A stretch of DNA of 64,000 nt from Halosimplex aquaticum (GCF_028747785.1 NZ_CP118158.1:558001-622000), one strand, 5' to 3'; counted from the stretch's first letter, positions 36,032-44,296 are shown. Notes: generated from the sequence alone by a model not told the origin. Made by a program: numbers and translations.

Positions 36032-37190
36032 TGACAACGACGTTTACACGCCAGCACAGTACAGCGAGCACCTGCATGGGCATGGGCACAGAGACCCGGT
36101 GGCCGACCCGCACACTGGACTCGTCCGCGATCCGAAGCTCTCGCGGTACCTGTCGGTTACGCGGATGCACTACGACCCCCAGGAGGCCGAGCGGCCCGGC
36201 GAGATGCCCGGCCAGGCGCGCGACCTCCAGGAGTGGCGCGATATCACCGGCGTCGAGGCCACCGACGCCGGTCGCAAAGCGCTCCAGAACGGCGACATGC
36301 AGACGCTCAAGCACCAGACCGGCGACCAGGGCCAGCAGGCCGATATCTCCGGCCTGAAGGCGATGGGGAAGATTGACGACCTCGTCACCGGCGACGCGCC
36401 CGTCATCATCGTGCTCGGTGAGATGGGCGCGGGGAAGACGAACTTCGCCAACCTGCTCGCGCAGCGCCGCGACGATCTCGTCGACGGGAACCATCTCGTC
36501 GGGACGAACATCCGCAGTCTCCAAGAAAAGGACCCGTGGATCGACGAGTATGGAGAGGCACGAGACGGCTATATTCCCAACTATCCGACGCTGAAAGAGT
36601 GGGTCACGCACGAGGGCGACCCACTCCAGAATGAACAGAGCCCGAAGACGTTTCTCGGTGACGAGTTTTCCGTCTCCGCCGGCGGCCAGGGCGAACAGGG
36701 CTTCGAGGTACAGCAGAAAATGGCGCCGTTAGTCTATCTCATCCGCAAATACGGCGGGGCGCTCATCTACATCGCGCACGGCGAGAAGTCGATTCACCCG
36801 CTTCTCTGGCGCGTCGGGACCATCATCAAGAAGGTCTCGAAGAAAAAGGCAGTCGTCGCGGATAGTATCAAGGGCGGGCAACTCGCCGATATTCAGTACG
36901 AGATTGAGGGCGTCCCGCCGACGGACTGGCGATACAACGACAAGGAAGCGAGCGAATGGTCGTGGAACCGCCCGAGCGGCGACGGTGGCGCCGAGATGGA
37001 CGAAGACCGGGTAAAGCAAATCTCGATGTGGACCATCCGCGAGTGCATGGAAAACCGAGATATGAGTCCGCGCGAAACCGCCAAATTCGTACCGTACAGC
37101 CATACTACCTGTAAAAACTGGTTCGAAGACTACCAGAAAGGCGGCGAGAAGGCAGATTGGGTTTCGCAGGTGGAGGCTGTAATCGCATGA
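36024..37190 (+). CDS. Pleolipovirus VP8-like ATPase
   Basis: The 388-residue protein has Walker A GEMGAGKT (132-139), a hydrophobic strand ending in an acidic pair FLGDEF (about 210-215) as Walker B, and a C-terminal helix-turn-helix-like region (MSPRETAKFVPYSHTTCKNWFEDY). Pleolipoviruses encode one such NTPase, thought to act in genome handling or virion assembly. The C-terminal HTH could contact DNA. Confidence 0.75.
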   Translation: MTDDNDVYTPAQYSEHLHGHGHRDPVADPHTGLVRDPKLSRYLSVTRMHYDPQEAERPGEMPGQARDLQEWRDITGVEATDAGRKALQNGDMQTLKHQTGDQGQQADISGLKAMGKIDDLVTGDAPVIIVLGEMGAGKTNFANLLAQRRDDLVDGNHLVGTNIRSLQEKDPWIDEYGEARDGYIPNYPTLKEWVTHEGDPLQNEQSPKTFLGDEFSVSAGGQGEQGFEVQQKMAPLVYLIRKYGGALIYIAHGEKSIHPLLWRVGTIIKKVSKKKAVVADSIKGGQLADIQYEIEGVPPTDWRYNDKEASEWSWNRPSGDGGAEMDEDRVKQISMWTIRECMENRDMSPRETAKFVPYSHTTCKNWFEDYQKGGEKADWVSQVEAVIA

Positions 37191-37314
37191 CTGCGCCGGG
37201 ATGTGAACGTGTAAAGCGCAACCGTCCCCCCTATAGTATTGGCCCACAGCAGGCTCTCGTCCCTTCAGGAGCGAGAGCGACCGATGGGCCGGACGCAGGA
37301 TGGGGGCGGGCCGG

Positions 37315-37326
37315 TTTATATATAAG
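37315..37326 (+). promoter_or_regulatory. TATA box of the split nuclease gene
   Basis: TTTATATATAAG lies about 38 bases before the ATG at 37358. It is a strong archaeal TATA box at the end of the 170-base gap after the ATPase gene. Confidence 0.6.
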
Positions 37327-37357
37327 ATGCGCGACGAGCGCGCAGAGCGCGTGAGAG

Positions 37358-37494
37358 ATGCCGTCTCACCGCGCGAACCACTACGGGACGCTCGTCGAGA
37401 GACAGGCCGTCGAACGGTACCGTCTAGAGCTCGAACGGAGTAGTTGGCACGATGCACTCCGGCCGGACGGAACGCCTGTCGAAATCAAAGCAGC
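37358..37494 (+). pseudogene. PD-(D/E)XK nuclease-like gene, 5' part (interrupted by IS66)
   Basis: The first 46 codons encode HYGTLVERQAVERYRLELE and end with VEIKAA. D37, E42 and K44 form a D-x(n)-ExK pattern (RPDGTPVEIK) of the PD-(D/E)XK nuclease fold, as in Holliday-junction resolvase and restriction-type nucleases. The last eight bases AAAGCAGC are duplicated beyond the IS66 element. Reading across that junction continues the protein perfectly into 39087-39327. Confidence 0.8.
37487..37494. repeat. 8-bp target-site duplication, left copy (IS66)
   Basis: AAAGCAGC lies immediately outside the left IS66 inverted repeat. The same eight bases lie just outside the right end at 39079-39086. 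Confidence 0.9.
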
Positions 37495-39078
37495 GTACGT
37501 GTTTACCCCGAGGACTCAACGGCCGGCACAGCCTGATCTCGTGAAATCATCTCGTTGTTCCGGGAGACTCGCTTGAGCTCGTCGTATGGATTGCGTCCCT
37601 GCTGGCGCCATGTCGCCAGCAGGGACAGCACCGTCTCATGAACGAACATCCCGCGGTCATTGCGGAGCGTTCCGATCAGTTTCCGGAGAACCACCGGCTC
37701 ACGAAGCGCGTTTTCGGCGGCATTGTTCGTCGGAGAGACCGCTGGCTCACCGACGAAGGTGAGCCAGTGGTCGAGGCCACCTTCGATCTTTCCGAGTAGT
37801 GTTGCCACTGGTCCGTCGGGAACTGACCGTTCAATCAGTGATTCAAGCTCTCTCCGCGCCACACGCTGGAGCTCTGCTCGCTCACGAATGGTCAAGTCGC
37901 TCTCCAGCCGGGTCTGGAGAGCGACGTACAACTGTTTGAGAGAGTCGTAGATCGGTTCGCCTTCCGGTTGCTTCTCAGCGGCATCTTCAGCCTCTCGCAA
38001 AATATGAGCCCAACACCGCTGGAGATTGTCGCTGAAGGCTGGATAGGCTGTCCACCCATCACAAATGACCGTTCCCGCGAAGTCCTCGCCGAGGACTTCC
38101 GCGGGAACATCGCTTCCACGACTCTCTCTAACCGCGTAGAGCGTGTGGTTCTCGGTGGTGAACGTCCAGATCCATGCTTGCTCACCATCTCGCTTGATGC
38201 CTGTTTCATCGATGTGGACAACGTCGGCTTGCTGGATCTGGCGACGGATCTGTTCGTATTCACAGCGACCGGCGCGCGCAGCGCGCTCGGTCGCGTGCCA
38301 CGCAGTCGCACCTGACAACTCCAGTCCGTGTAGCTGCTCGAAACGGTCTGCAATCTTCCGATAGGGAAGGCGGTAATCGTACCGCGATAGTGCTGATTGG
38401 GCGATAACGTTCACCCCGAACTGCCCCTCATCGGGGCAGTCGGGGTGTGTAGCGACTGTCTCGGTTCCACAGGAGTCGCATCGGTAGCAGTGGCGGTTGT
38501 ACTGCGTGAGTTCTGGTGGTTGTGGATCTGGTATCTTCTCGACGAGTCGGGGGCTGACGCCCACCGACTCGTCGAAGTGTTGGCCACACTCTGGACAGCA
38601 GTCACGGGTGACCTCAACTTCTTCGTCCAGATCAGCGGTAGAGCGCCACTCTGGCTCGTGACCGTCTTTTCGTCCGGGAGTGCCGCCGTCAGTTCTGACA
38701 TCGTCGTCTTCGTCATCTTGCGAGGTCGGGGACTCGTCAGTCCCCGACCGTCGCTTACTCGGTGGTGTATGTGGATTCTCGTATTTGCGAAGCCGTGTTT
38801 CGAGTTCTTCGATCCGTTCGTCTTTCTCCTGAAGCTTCTCCTCAAGATCGTTGATTCGTTCTTCCATCTGGAGAAACCGCGAGAGAAGTTCGTCTTTGCT
38901 GAGGTCATCTCGATCCACTATGACCACCTCAGCGGTCCCTCAGCAGGGTCACCGGGATGGTCTCCGAGCGGAGACCATCCCTGGAGAAGTTCAATTAGCC
39001 CTTGCTGAGGGTTCATATACCCCCGGTTGGTCGCCTGCTACGAGACAGTGGCGAAATTCATTGGGGCTAAACACGTAC
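37495..39078. mobile_element. IS66-family insertion sequence
   Basis: GTACGTGTTTACCCC at 37495-37509 is repeated inverted at 39064-39078 with one mismatch (GTACGTGTTTAGCCC). The element is 1584 bp, has one large transposase gene, and is flanked by an 8-bp duplication, the size expected for IS66. The last 150 bases are non-coding. No accessory tnpA/tnpB genes are present, as in some archaeal members of the family. Confidence 0.92.
37503..38927 (-). CDS. IS66 family transposase
   Basis: The 474-residue protein has an N-terminal leucine-zipper-like coil (about 8-50: RFLQMEERINDLEEKLQEKDER), a zinc-binding region with CPECGQHF and CDSCGTET, and a DDE core: D in VVHIDETGIKRDG (about 236), D in ICDGWTAYPAF (about 290), and E in NNAAENALREPV (about 410). 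The gene is complete. Its TAA stop overlaps the element's left inverted repeat. Confidence 0.92.
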   Translation of the reverse strand: MVIVDRDDLSKDELLSRFLQMEERINDLEEKLQEKDERIEELETRLRKYENPHTPPSKRRSGTDESPTSQDDEDDDVRTDGGTPGRKDGHEPEWRSTADLDEEVEVTRDCCPECGQHFDESVGVSPRLVEKIPDPQPPELTQYNRHCYRCDSCGTETVATHPDCPDEGQFGVNVIAQSALSRYDYRLPYRKIADRFEQLHGLELSGATAWHATERAARAGRCEYEQIRRQIQQADVVHIDETGIKRDGEQAWIWTFTTENHTLYAVRESRGSDVPAEVLGEDFAGTVICDGWTAYPAFSDNLQRCWAHILREAEDAAEKQPEGEPIYDSLKQLYVALQTRLESDLTIRERAELQRVARRELESLIERSVPDGPVATLLGKIEGGLDHWLTFVGEPAVSPTNNAAENALREPVVLRKLIGTLRNDRGMFVHETVLSLLATWRQQGRNPYDELKRVSRNNEMISRDQAVPAVESSG

Positions 39079-39086
39079 AAAGCAGC
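39079..39086. repeat. 8-bp target-site duplication, right copy (IS66)
   Basis: AAAGCAGC adjoins the right inverted repeat and repeats 37487-37494. Confidence 0.9.
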
Positions 39087-39327
39087 AAAGCGGCGGCACG
39101 CAGATGGCCAGCCAGGGAACTTCAAGATCTACGAGGAGTATCACGAGCAATTACGAGAGGCGAATGGGTGGTACGTCTTTGCGCCGTATCGAGTCCGTGG
39201 TCGGGGGGTAGAAGTGTTGAAGTGGAAGATGCGTCACTCTTCTCGACTCCCACAACTACATTGGCACGGCGGCGGAAAACATCGCGATAGCAGACAGGCG
39301 AAAGTCAAGATTAGTAATATTTTTTGA
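39087..39327 (+). pseudogene. PD-(D/E)XK nuclease-like gene, 3' part
   Basis: With one copy of the target duplication kept, the reading continues after VEIKAA as KRRHADGQPGNFKIYEEY, then GWYVFAPYRVRGRGVEVL, LPQLHWHGGGKHR and QAKVKISNIF before the stop at 39327. The region after the ExK motif forms the rest of the alpha/beta core. The combined protein would have 125 residues. The split makes it inactive unless the element excises. Confidence 0.75.
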
Positions 39328-39347
39328 CGCTTATGCCCCTTTGAAGA

Positions 39348-39365
39348 AGAGCGCTTTGGCGCTCT
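39348..39365 (+). terminator. Hairpin after the nuclease gene
   Basis: AGAGCGCTTTGGCGCTCT forms a 7-bp stem. A run of T (39318-39325) lies just before it at the nuclease stop. Either could terminate transcription ahead of the defence gene. Confidence 0.4.
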
Positions 39366-39418
39366 ATAAACGGAGATTCTGTGCCCATTCTGTAAAGAGT
39401 CCTACCAACTGTCCCCAC

Positions 39419-39434
39419 AAAGTATAATTTATTA
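39419..39434 (+). promoter_or_regulatory. TATA box of the HEPN defence gene
   Basis: AAGTATAATTTATTAC lies about 25-30 bases before the ATG at 39452, giving an independent promoter with an almost leaderless start. Confidence 0.55.
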
Positions 39435-39451
39435 CAAAATAAGAGAGATTC

Positions 39452-40813
39452 ATGGAGCAATTCTCTGACCTTGGTGACTGGTGGCTTCCTGATGATCCTA
39501 GTGAGACAGTGAGTGGTGAAATTGAGTATTCGCCTACGGAAGGCGTTGAACTATCACTAAATGGCCGCCTCGCATCTGATGAACCAGAAGTTACGCATCC
39601 ATTTGAGGAAGAAGTTGAGAATCGAGTACCGGTTCTTCATGGATATCTCGCAGACGGTGATAAAGTTACCATTTTGAACGGTTTACAGGTTTCTGCTCAA
39701 TTCGGACAAGGGCCTGTAGCAGAAGGATATATTGCTGCTGGTGTATTTGTCGGTGAACACTTCGGAGAGGACAAAGAATTCAGTCGAATGTGGTTGGGTA
39801 TCGAAGATCTACACAAATGGATTGGCGAGTCAACGGTTCGACCAGTTATTGATACGGAGTTTTTGGAGGATTCTGATGAGGTTCACGAAGAGGTTGACAC
39901 TGCATATTTTGTGACTCCGAAAAAATCGTATACAGCAGACCTGCCCGGGGCGGAGATTGAGTTATCAACTGGAACCTCAATTTCTGGAACCCCATATTCT
40001 GTAGAACTAGAATCGGTTGGCGGTATTAATATACACCCCAGTAGAGATGAAGGCTTTCATGATCTCTACGACATGGCAATGGATGTCCTAAGATATGTGT
40101 CATTTGGGGTTGGGAGAGGTGTATATCCCGAAAAAATTTCTCTTTATGACGATGAGGAGAGAGCAAATCCAATCAGGGCTTACTGGACAATTCCAAACTA
40201 TGGGAGCAGTCCTGAGCTGTCTCGCTTCAATATCTTCAGTCCTAGTGAAATTGGTTTTGACGAAAGCCTAAATGAATGGTTGGATCACCGGGCTGATGCT
40301 CCTGTGTTTCATGAACAACATGATCTCTTACTGCATGGGCCAGAACTCACCCCTCGGTTGAAGTTCATGACTATCGTAATCGCGCTTGAATCCTACTATG
40401 ACGCCCACTTTGAGGATGCATCTTTTGTTTCTGATGAAGAGTTTAGTGAATTAAAATCAGATATTCTTGATTTAGTTCCGGATGGTTCTCCCTTGCAAAA
40501 TCAAATGTATGGATTATTAGAGAATGTTGTCAACGAACCTTCTCTAAAGGGGAAGTTAGAAGCGCTAATTGAGTCTGAAGAAGACATATTTAACCTGTTT
40601 TTCGAAACTGAAGCCACGGTCTCTAAGGCAAGGAACCATCGGAACAAGATCGCTCATGGGATAGAATCAGTGGATAACTCAGAAGTATCTATACTAATGA
40701 GACGACTCAGACTGGTGATGGAAACAATTCTCCTTAGAGACATAGGGGCATCTGAAGACCTCATAATGCAGTCAATGGCAAATCGATATAGCGGACTATA
40801 CGATCAGGGTTGA
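39452..40813 (+). CDS. ApeA-like HEPN-domain anti-virus protein
   Basis: The 453-residue protein has an N-terminal beta-rich sensor-type domain (about 1-250) with repeated VELSLNG and VSAQFG strands resembling ApeA N-terminal domain 1, and a helical C-terminal HEPN domain (about 290-450). The HEPN nuclease motif RxxxxH is present as RNKIAH (R397, H402) within ARNHRNKIAHG. ApeA proteins are single-gene abortive-infection systems whose HEPN RNase acts when infection is sensed. The gene has markedly lower GC than its neighbours, showing recent transfer. Within a provirus it would exclude competing viruses. Confidence 0.75.
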   Translation: MEQFSDLGDWWLPDDPSETVSGEIEYSPTEGVELSLNGRLASDEPEVTHPFEEEVENRVPVLHGYLADGDKVTILNGLQVSAQFGQGPVAEGYIAAGVFVGEHFGEDKEFSRMWLGIEDLHKWIGESTVRPVIDTEFLEDSDEVHEEVDTAYFVTPKKSYTADLPGAEIELSTGTSISGTPYSVELESVGGINIHPSRDEGFHDLYDMAMDVLRYVSFGVGRGVYPEKISLYDDEERANPIRAYWTIPNYGSSPELSRFNIFSPSEIGFDESLNEWLDHRADAPVFHEQHDLLLHGPELTPRLKFMTIVIALESYYDAHFEDASFVSDEEFSELKSDILDLVPDGSPLQNQMYGLLENVVNEPSLKGKLEALIESEEDIFNLFFETEATVSKARNHRNKIAHGIESVDNSEVSILMRRLRLVMETILLRDIGASEDLIMQSMANRYSGLYDQG

Positions 40814-41051
40814 AGAATAGCCGTCAGAATTAACGCGGTGTATTTTGATGATGTGGCCTTAGCCACACCCCTAAGACGGAACCAAACCCCCCGGGTTGGA
40901 TTCCGTCGCGGCGGCGACGCCCAGTTGGCGCTTGCCGGCCTCGACGAGGACAATCGAGGTTGCGGAATCACCGCTGTGGGACACAAGTTCAGTTGGATAG
41001 TACCCGGAAAACAGGGACGAACGACAGTGATGCCTCTACTCAGGCGGGCTG
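40814..41051. terminator. Convergent intergenic region with hairpins
   Basis: Between the HEPN gene and the oppositely oriented DUF7845-like gene lie two inverted repeats: TGTGGCCTTAGCCACA (40851-40866, 6-bp stem) and a longer one with arms ACGGAA/TTCCGT and CCAAACCC/GGGTTGG (about 40875-40906). They are suited to terminating both transcripts. Short frames here look spurious. Confidence 0.4.
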
Positions 41052-42686
41052 CTACCCGGTGTTCAGGAACCGCCAGGCGTCGCTGATCGAGCCGTCACCG
41101 AACCGAACTTGCGCCTCGCGGTATCGCTGCTCGGGCATCCCCGCGTCCTTCCAGACGCGGAACCCCTCTCGAATCGACTCGCCCACGTTGCTCGCGACCG
41201 TCCCCTTGAACCGGAGCGTCATCCTGGCCTCGCGAGCGTCGTCTACGTCGACACCGTGGCGAGCAGCCCACGCGATGAACGCGCTCATCGTCTCGTTCAG
41301 CCCACGCTCAGCGGCTTCCATCGCCTTCGCCGTCGCGTCCACCGCGCGTTCTAGACTGTCGCGCGCCTCGTCGACAGCGGCGTGAACCATCTCGGCGACG
41401 TATTCCGAACGCAACGATACCGACGCATACTCTCGCTCTACGAGATCGTCCATCTCCCGGAGCGCCCGCCGGACAGATTCAACGTGCCGGCCGTGAGTGT
41501 CCGCGATATCCACCGGAGCTATCTGCCCGCCGTCTGTCACCAGCGTCTCCATCGCTTCCCATTGCACGGGCGAGAGGCCGTCTGCGAGGTGGCGCACGAC
41601 CACGCTCTCCTGGGACTGTTCGACCCGCGTTAGGTCAAGTCCGATGGGGTCGGGCCCGCTCTGGTCGACAGCCGGTTCGAAGTAGGCATCGGCGACGAAC
41701 GGCCCATGCCCATCGCTCGGCGCGATGTCGAGGCCGGCGTCGGCCAGCACCGACAGCACGGTCTGGTCTAACTCTCGCCGGAGCCTATCGAGGTCGCGCC
41801 AGCGGACGCTTTCGTCGCGGTCGAGTAGCGACACCTGGAGGGACGCGCCGATCTTCGGATGCGCGAGCGGGTGGTCGTCTGGGACGGATACCGCCTCGCG
41901 GGCGTAGTAGTGTTTCACCTCTTTCGGCAGGGCGTGGTCGGGAAACGCCTCTCGCACGCGGCCGGCATCGAGCGTCGCGGTGTGATAGTATCCGGGTAGG
42001 TTCCGGCCATGTTCGTCGTCGTCGTTCTGGACGACCTTGCGGTAGCCTGAACGGTCGCTCTCCAAGAGGTGACCCATCGCCGCCAGCGGGCCGTCGCGGG
42101 CGTGCACGGGACCGCTGGCGTCGCTGTGGACGCGCGCATATCGCTCGGCGTCCTGAATATTCGAGTAGGGGTGTGGGTCCTCGAAGTACCGCGTTGCGAT
42201 ACCGAGCACGCCGGCCGCTCGCCGGAGTAGCTTCGGGTAGCGCTCGAACGCGATGTTCGACCCTTTCACCCGGACGTTGATCCCCTCGCCGAATCCGTCG
42301 GGGACGGGAATCTCGACGCGCGTTCCGTCGCCCTTCTCGCCTTTCATCCCCGGCCAGCGGGGTGCGACGTGGGCCGTGAAATCCTGCTCGCCGACTGAAT
42401 CTTCGGACGGATGGCGCATCACCTTGATACGGTACTCGCGGATCGTCTCGATGCGGAAGCCCGTCCCCTGTGGGGTCTGACTGCCGGGGTGAACGATGTT
42501 GCTCTCTTGGTAGGACAGCCGGGCGACCCACTGTTCACCGTCGGCGTGGAACTCCTCTCGACGGGAGCCACCGGCCTGTTTGACGACGCTATCGAGCCCG
42601 AAGAACGGCGCGAGGCCGTTATCATTAAACAACAGGTTTGCGTTGAACTCGTGTGGGGCGAGTCGGATTGTTTGCACTTCCCTCAC
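41052..42686 (-). CDS. DUF7845-like haloarchaeal element protein with winged helix
   Basis: The 544-residue protein has an N-terminal TIRLAPHEFNANLLFNDNGLAPFF split at about 5-28, a central YFEDPHPYSNIQDAERYARVH near 166, KEVKHYYAREAVSVPDDHPLAHPKIG split near 250, and a winged helix (about 372-440: LSPVQWEAMETLVTDGGQ). This type of protein recurs in haloarchaeal integrated elements; I associate it with DUF7845. The function is unknown, with replication or regulation suggested by the DNA-binding domain. GTG 42686 overlaps the stop of the small upstream gene. Confidence 0.6.
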   Translation of the reverse strand: MREVQTIRLAPHEFNANLLFNDNGLAPFFGLDSVVKQAGGSRREEFHADGEQWVARLSYQESNIVHPGSQTPQGTGFRIETIREYRIKVMRHPSEDSVGEQDFTAHVAPRWPGMKGEKGDGTRVEIPVPDGFGEGINVRVKGSNIAFERYPKLLRRAAGVLGIATRYFEDPHPYSNIQDAERYARVHSDASGPVHARDGPLAAMGHLLESDRSGYRKVVQNDDDEHGRNLPGYYHTATLDAGRVREAFPDHALPKEVKHYYAREAVSVPDDHPLAHPKIGASLQVSLLDRDESVRWRDLDRLRRELDQTVLSVLADAGLDIAPSDGHGPFVADAYFEPAVDQSGPDPIGLDLTRVEQSQESVVVRHLADGLSPVQWEAMETLVTDGGQIAPVDIADTHGRHVESVRRALREMDDLVEREYASVSLRSEYVAEMVHAAVDEARDSLERAVDATAKAMEAAERGLNETMSAFIAWAARHGVDVDDAREARMTLRFKGTVASNVGESIREGFRVWKDAGMPEQRYREAQVRFGDGSISDAWRFLNTG

Positions 42687-42826
42687 CCCTCGTAGTGGGA
42701 CTCAGCGACGGCGCGCTGGACCCGCGCCTCGCTTTCTGCGACCGGTTGCTGACCGCTCCAGTCCCAGCGGACGCGCTCGCCCGCCTCCACGTCGTACAGT
42801 CGCGAGGCGCGGACGAACTCGGTCAC
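42683..42826 (-). CDS. Small protein in the element operon
   Basis: A 47-residue frame starting at GTG 42826 overlaps the stop of the TGT-like gene (GTGA), and its TGA overlaps the GTG of the DUF7845-like gene. It reads TEFVRASRLYDVEAGERVRW then a charged helix ending ESHYEG. The coupled overlaps on both sides are the evidence. The function is unknown. Confidence 0.55.
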   Translation of the reverse strand: MTEFVRASRLYDVEAGERVRWDWSGQQPVAESEARVQRAVAESHYEG

Positions 42827-43692
42827 GCGAACCCCTCCAGCGAGGACTGACTGCGATCACGATTCTCCCGCGACCGGAACTCCGCACCACCAACCGCGTC
42901 GTCCCAGGCGGCGCGGTGGTCCAGGTAGAGCTTGAAGATGTACTCCCAGCGGGACCACCCCGCAGGGCGCTGGTAGCGGTAACAGTACGCCAGCGAGTCC
43001 GTCGAAGCTATCTCCTCGATGATGAACTCGCTGTCGTAACACCGCTTGTCCAGCCCGAATGCGTGCAGTTCTACGTCGGGGAGAACCTCGCGGACGGCAG
43101 CGACGATCTCCTCACAGGCTTCTGTATCGTCGCGCCCGCACATCGTCCCGATACCGAGTCTCTCCGTCGCCAGCCCGTGGTCGCGGAGTTGCTGGGCGTG
43201 TCGCCGGTAGTCTGCCGGCTCCCAGCCCTGAACGACGGCGACCGGCTCGGCGGTGATTCCCAGGTCGTCGTGGAGGTTCGCACACTCGATATGACGCTCC
43301 AGCGTTCGCTGTTGCTGGTCTTCGACGCTCCAGTCATGGAACTCTCGTACGTCATCCTCGCAGACGTAATCACGCCACGCGTAGCGCGCAGGCTGTATCT
43401 GCCCGATGTCGTACAGGTATGACTCGGTTGATTCGGGGTACTCCGCCAGCCCCTGGCCGCCGTTCTCGGGCGGAGCGAACATCGAGTAGGCGCCGGGGTC
43501 GATGAACAGGTCGTAGTCGCGCCACCGCGAGTCCCGCCCGTTCAGCATGGTCTGATAGTTAACCATGATCCGCGACGGCCGCGGGCCCTCCAGCCATCGC
43601 TGGGCGCGGGCCAGCATCTTCCGCGACGACCCGCTGGCCGCTCCAGCCCAGAACTCATGCGAGGTACGCGCCCGATCTCGACCGTCGGTCAC
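42823..43692 (-). CDS. TGT-superfamily protein, DpdA-like
   Basis: The 289-residue protein looks like a tRNA-guanine transglycosylase-type barrel as found in viral DpdA proteins: FIDPGAYSMF near 62, YAWRDYVCEDDVREF near 102, VAVVQGWEPADYRRHAQ near 154, RLGIGTMCGRDD near 178, and LHAFGLDKR near 212. DpdA enzymes insert 7-deazaguanine precursors into DNA, and haloviruses use such modification against host restriction. It overlaps its neighbours by ATGA/GTGA. Whether it modifies DNA or tRNA is not shown, but its place in a provirus favours DNA. Confidence 0.65.
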   Translation of the reverse strand: MTDGRDRARTSHEFWAGAASGSSRKMLARAQRWLEGPRPSRIMVNYQTMLNGRDSRWRDYDLFIDPGAYSMFAPPENGGQGLAEYPESTESYLYDIGQIQPARYAWRDYVCEDDVREFHDWSVEDQQQRTLERHIECANLHDDLGITAEPVAVVQGWEPADYRRHAQQLRDHGLATERLGIGTMCGRDDTEACEEIVAAVREVLPDVELHAFGLDKRCYDSEFIIEEIASTDSLAYCYRYQRPAGWSRWEYIFKLYLDHRAAWDDAVGGAEFRSRENRDRSQSSLEGFA

Positions 43693-43895
43693 GCGCTCTC
43701 ACCTCCGTCGAGACGGCGGCGAGCCCGGCGGAGTAGATTGCCCACGGTACCTGCCGACCGGCCGGTCTTGCGGGCGTACTCCCGCATCCCGTAGCCGTCC
43801 TGTTCGACCGCTTCGTACACTTCCCGCTGAGCGTCCGACAGCGCCGACAGGTCCTCCTCGTACTCGAAGAGGGACGACTGGTACCTCACCACCAC
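43689..43895 (-). CDS. Small helix-turn-helix protein (sigma-70 region 4-like)
   Basis: The 68-residue protein has a YQSSLFEY start and a helix-turn-helix LSDAQREVYEAVEQDG then MREYARKTGRSAGTVGNLLRRARRRL, like sigma region 4 and RNA-polymerase-like element regulators. It overlaps the TGT-like gene by ATGA and the upstream gene by ten bases. It probably regulates this operon. Confidence 0.65.
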   Translation of the reverse strand: MVVRYQSSLFEYEEDLSALSDAQREVYEAVEQDGYGMREYARKTGRSAGTVGNLLRRARRRLDGGESA

Positions 43896-44119
43896 TCACT
43901 CCCGAAACACTCCGGATTCCCGCACAGGCTGTAGTGGGGGTACGCCGCGACGGGAACGTCCGTGAACTCGGCGTCGTCTCGGTACTCCGCTTCGACGCAC
44001 GCCGGCTGGGGCTCGCCCGTCTCCGGGTCAGGCCGATGCAGGGTGTCGGCGTACTGCGACCGGTTCCGCACGGCCGTCTCGATATCGGCACGCCGGTCCG
44101 CGCTTGCCGGCTGGCTCAC
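43886..44119 (-). CDS. Small protein with CGNPEC motif
   Basis: The 77-residue acidic protein starts with GTG 44119 and ends YSLCGNPECFGSEWW; one C-x(4)-C pair could bind metal. It is the first gene of the minus-strand operon next to tRNA-Ala and overlaps the HTH gene. The function is unknown. Confidence 0.5.
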   Translation of the reverse strand: MSQPASADRRADIETAVRNRSQYADTLHRPDPETGEPQPACVEAEYRDDAEFTDVPVAAYPHYSLCGNPECFGSEWW

Positions 44120-44296
44120 GCGCGACCACCTCGCGCTTCCTTCGCGAAAATCGCAGGACGTGACCGGGTGGATTCCTCCGCCGAATCAATTCGATTTGAG
44201 ACGGCGAAATTTTCGCTACCCGTGCGCGAGAAAGTTCCCGAGAGAACCGCAATACCGGCGACTAACCGGATAGTTCGCGGGAAAGAAACGGTGTAG
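44120..44296 (-). promoter_or_regulatory. Control region between tRNA-Ala and the element operon
   Basis: A 177-base gap containing A/T-rich patches (TCAATTCGATTTGAGA; GAAATTTTCGC) that may carry the operon promoter. The junction with chromosomal DNA should lie at its right edge. No integrase gene is present. Confidence 0.35.

Larger units (their letters stand above)
31652..44296. mobile_element. Betapleolipovirus-like provirus next to tRNA-Ala, carrying an IS66 insertion
   Basis: The block reads: small membrane protein, two tiny overlapping genes, spike protein, signal-peptide protein, membrane protein and ATPase, all in one direction with overlapping ends. This is the structural module of betapleolipoviruses (HRPV-3, HGPV-1, SNJ2 group). 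A nuclease gene, a HEPN defence gene and a minus-strand operon follow up to the 3' end of tRNA-Ala(CGC). The left limit is approximate. I see no integrase and no clear second attachment site, so the element may be defective or differently bounded. Confidence 0.7.
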
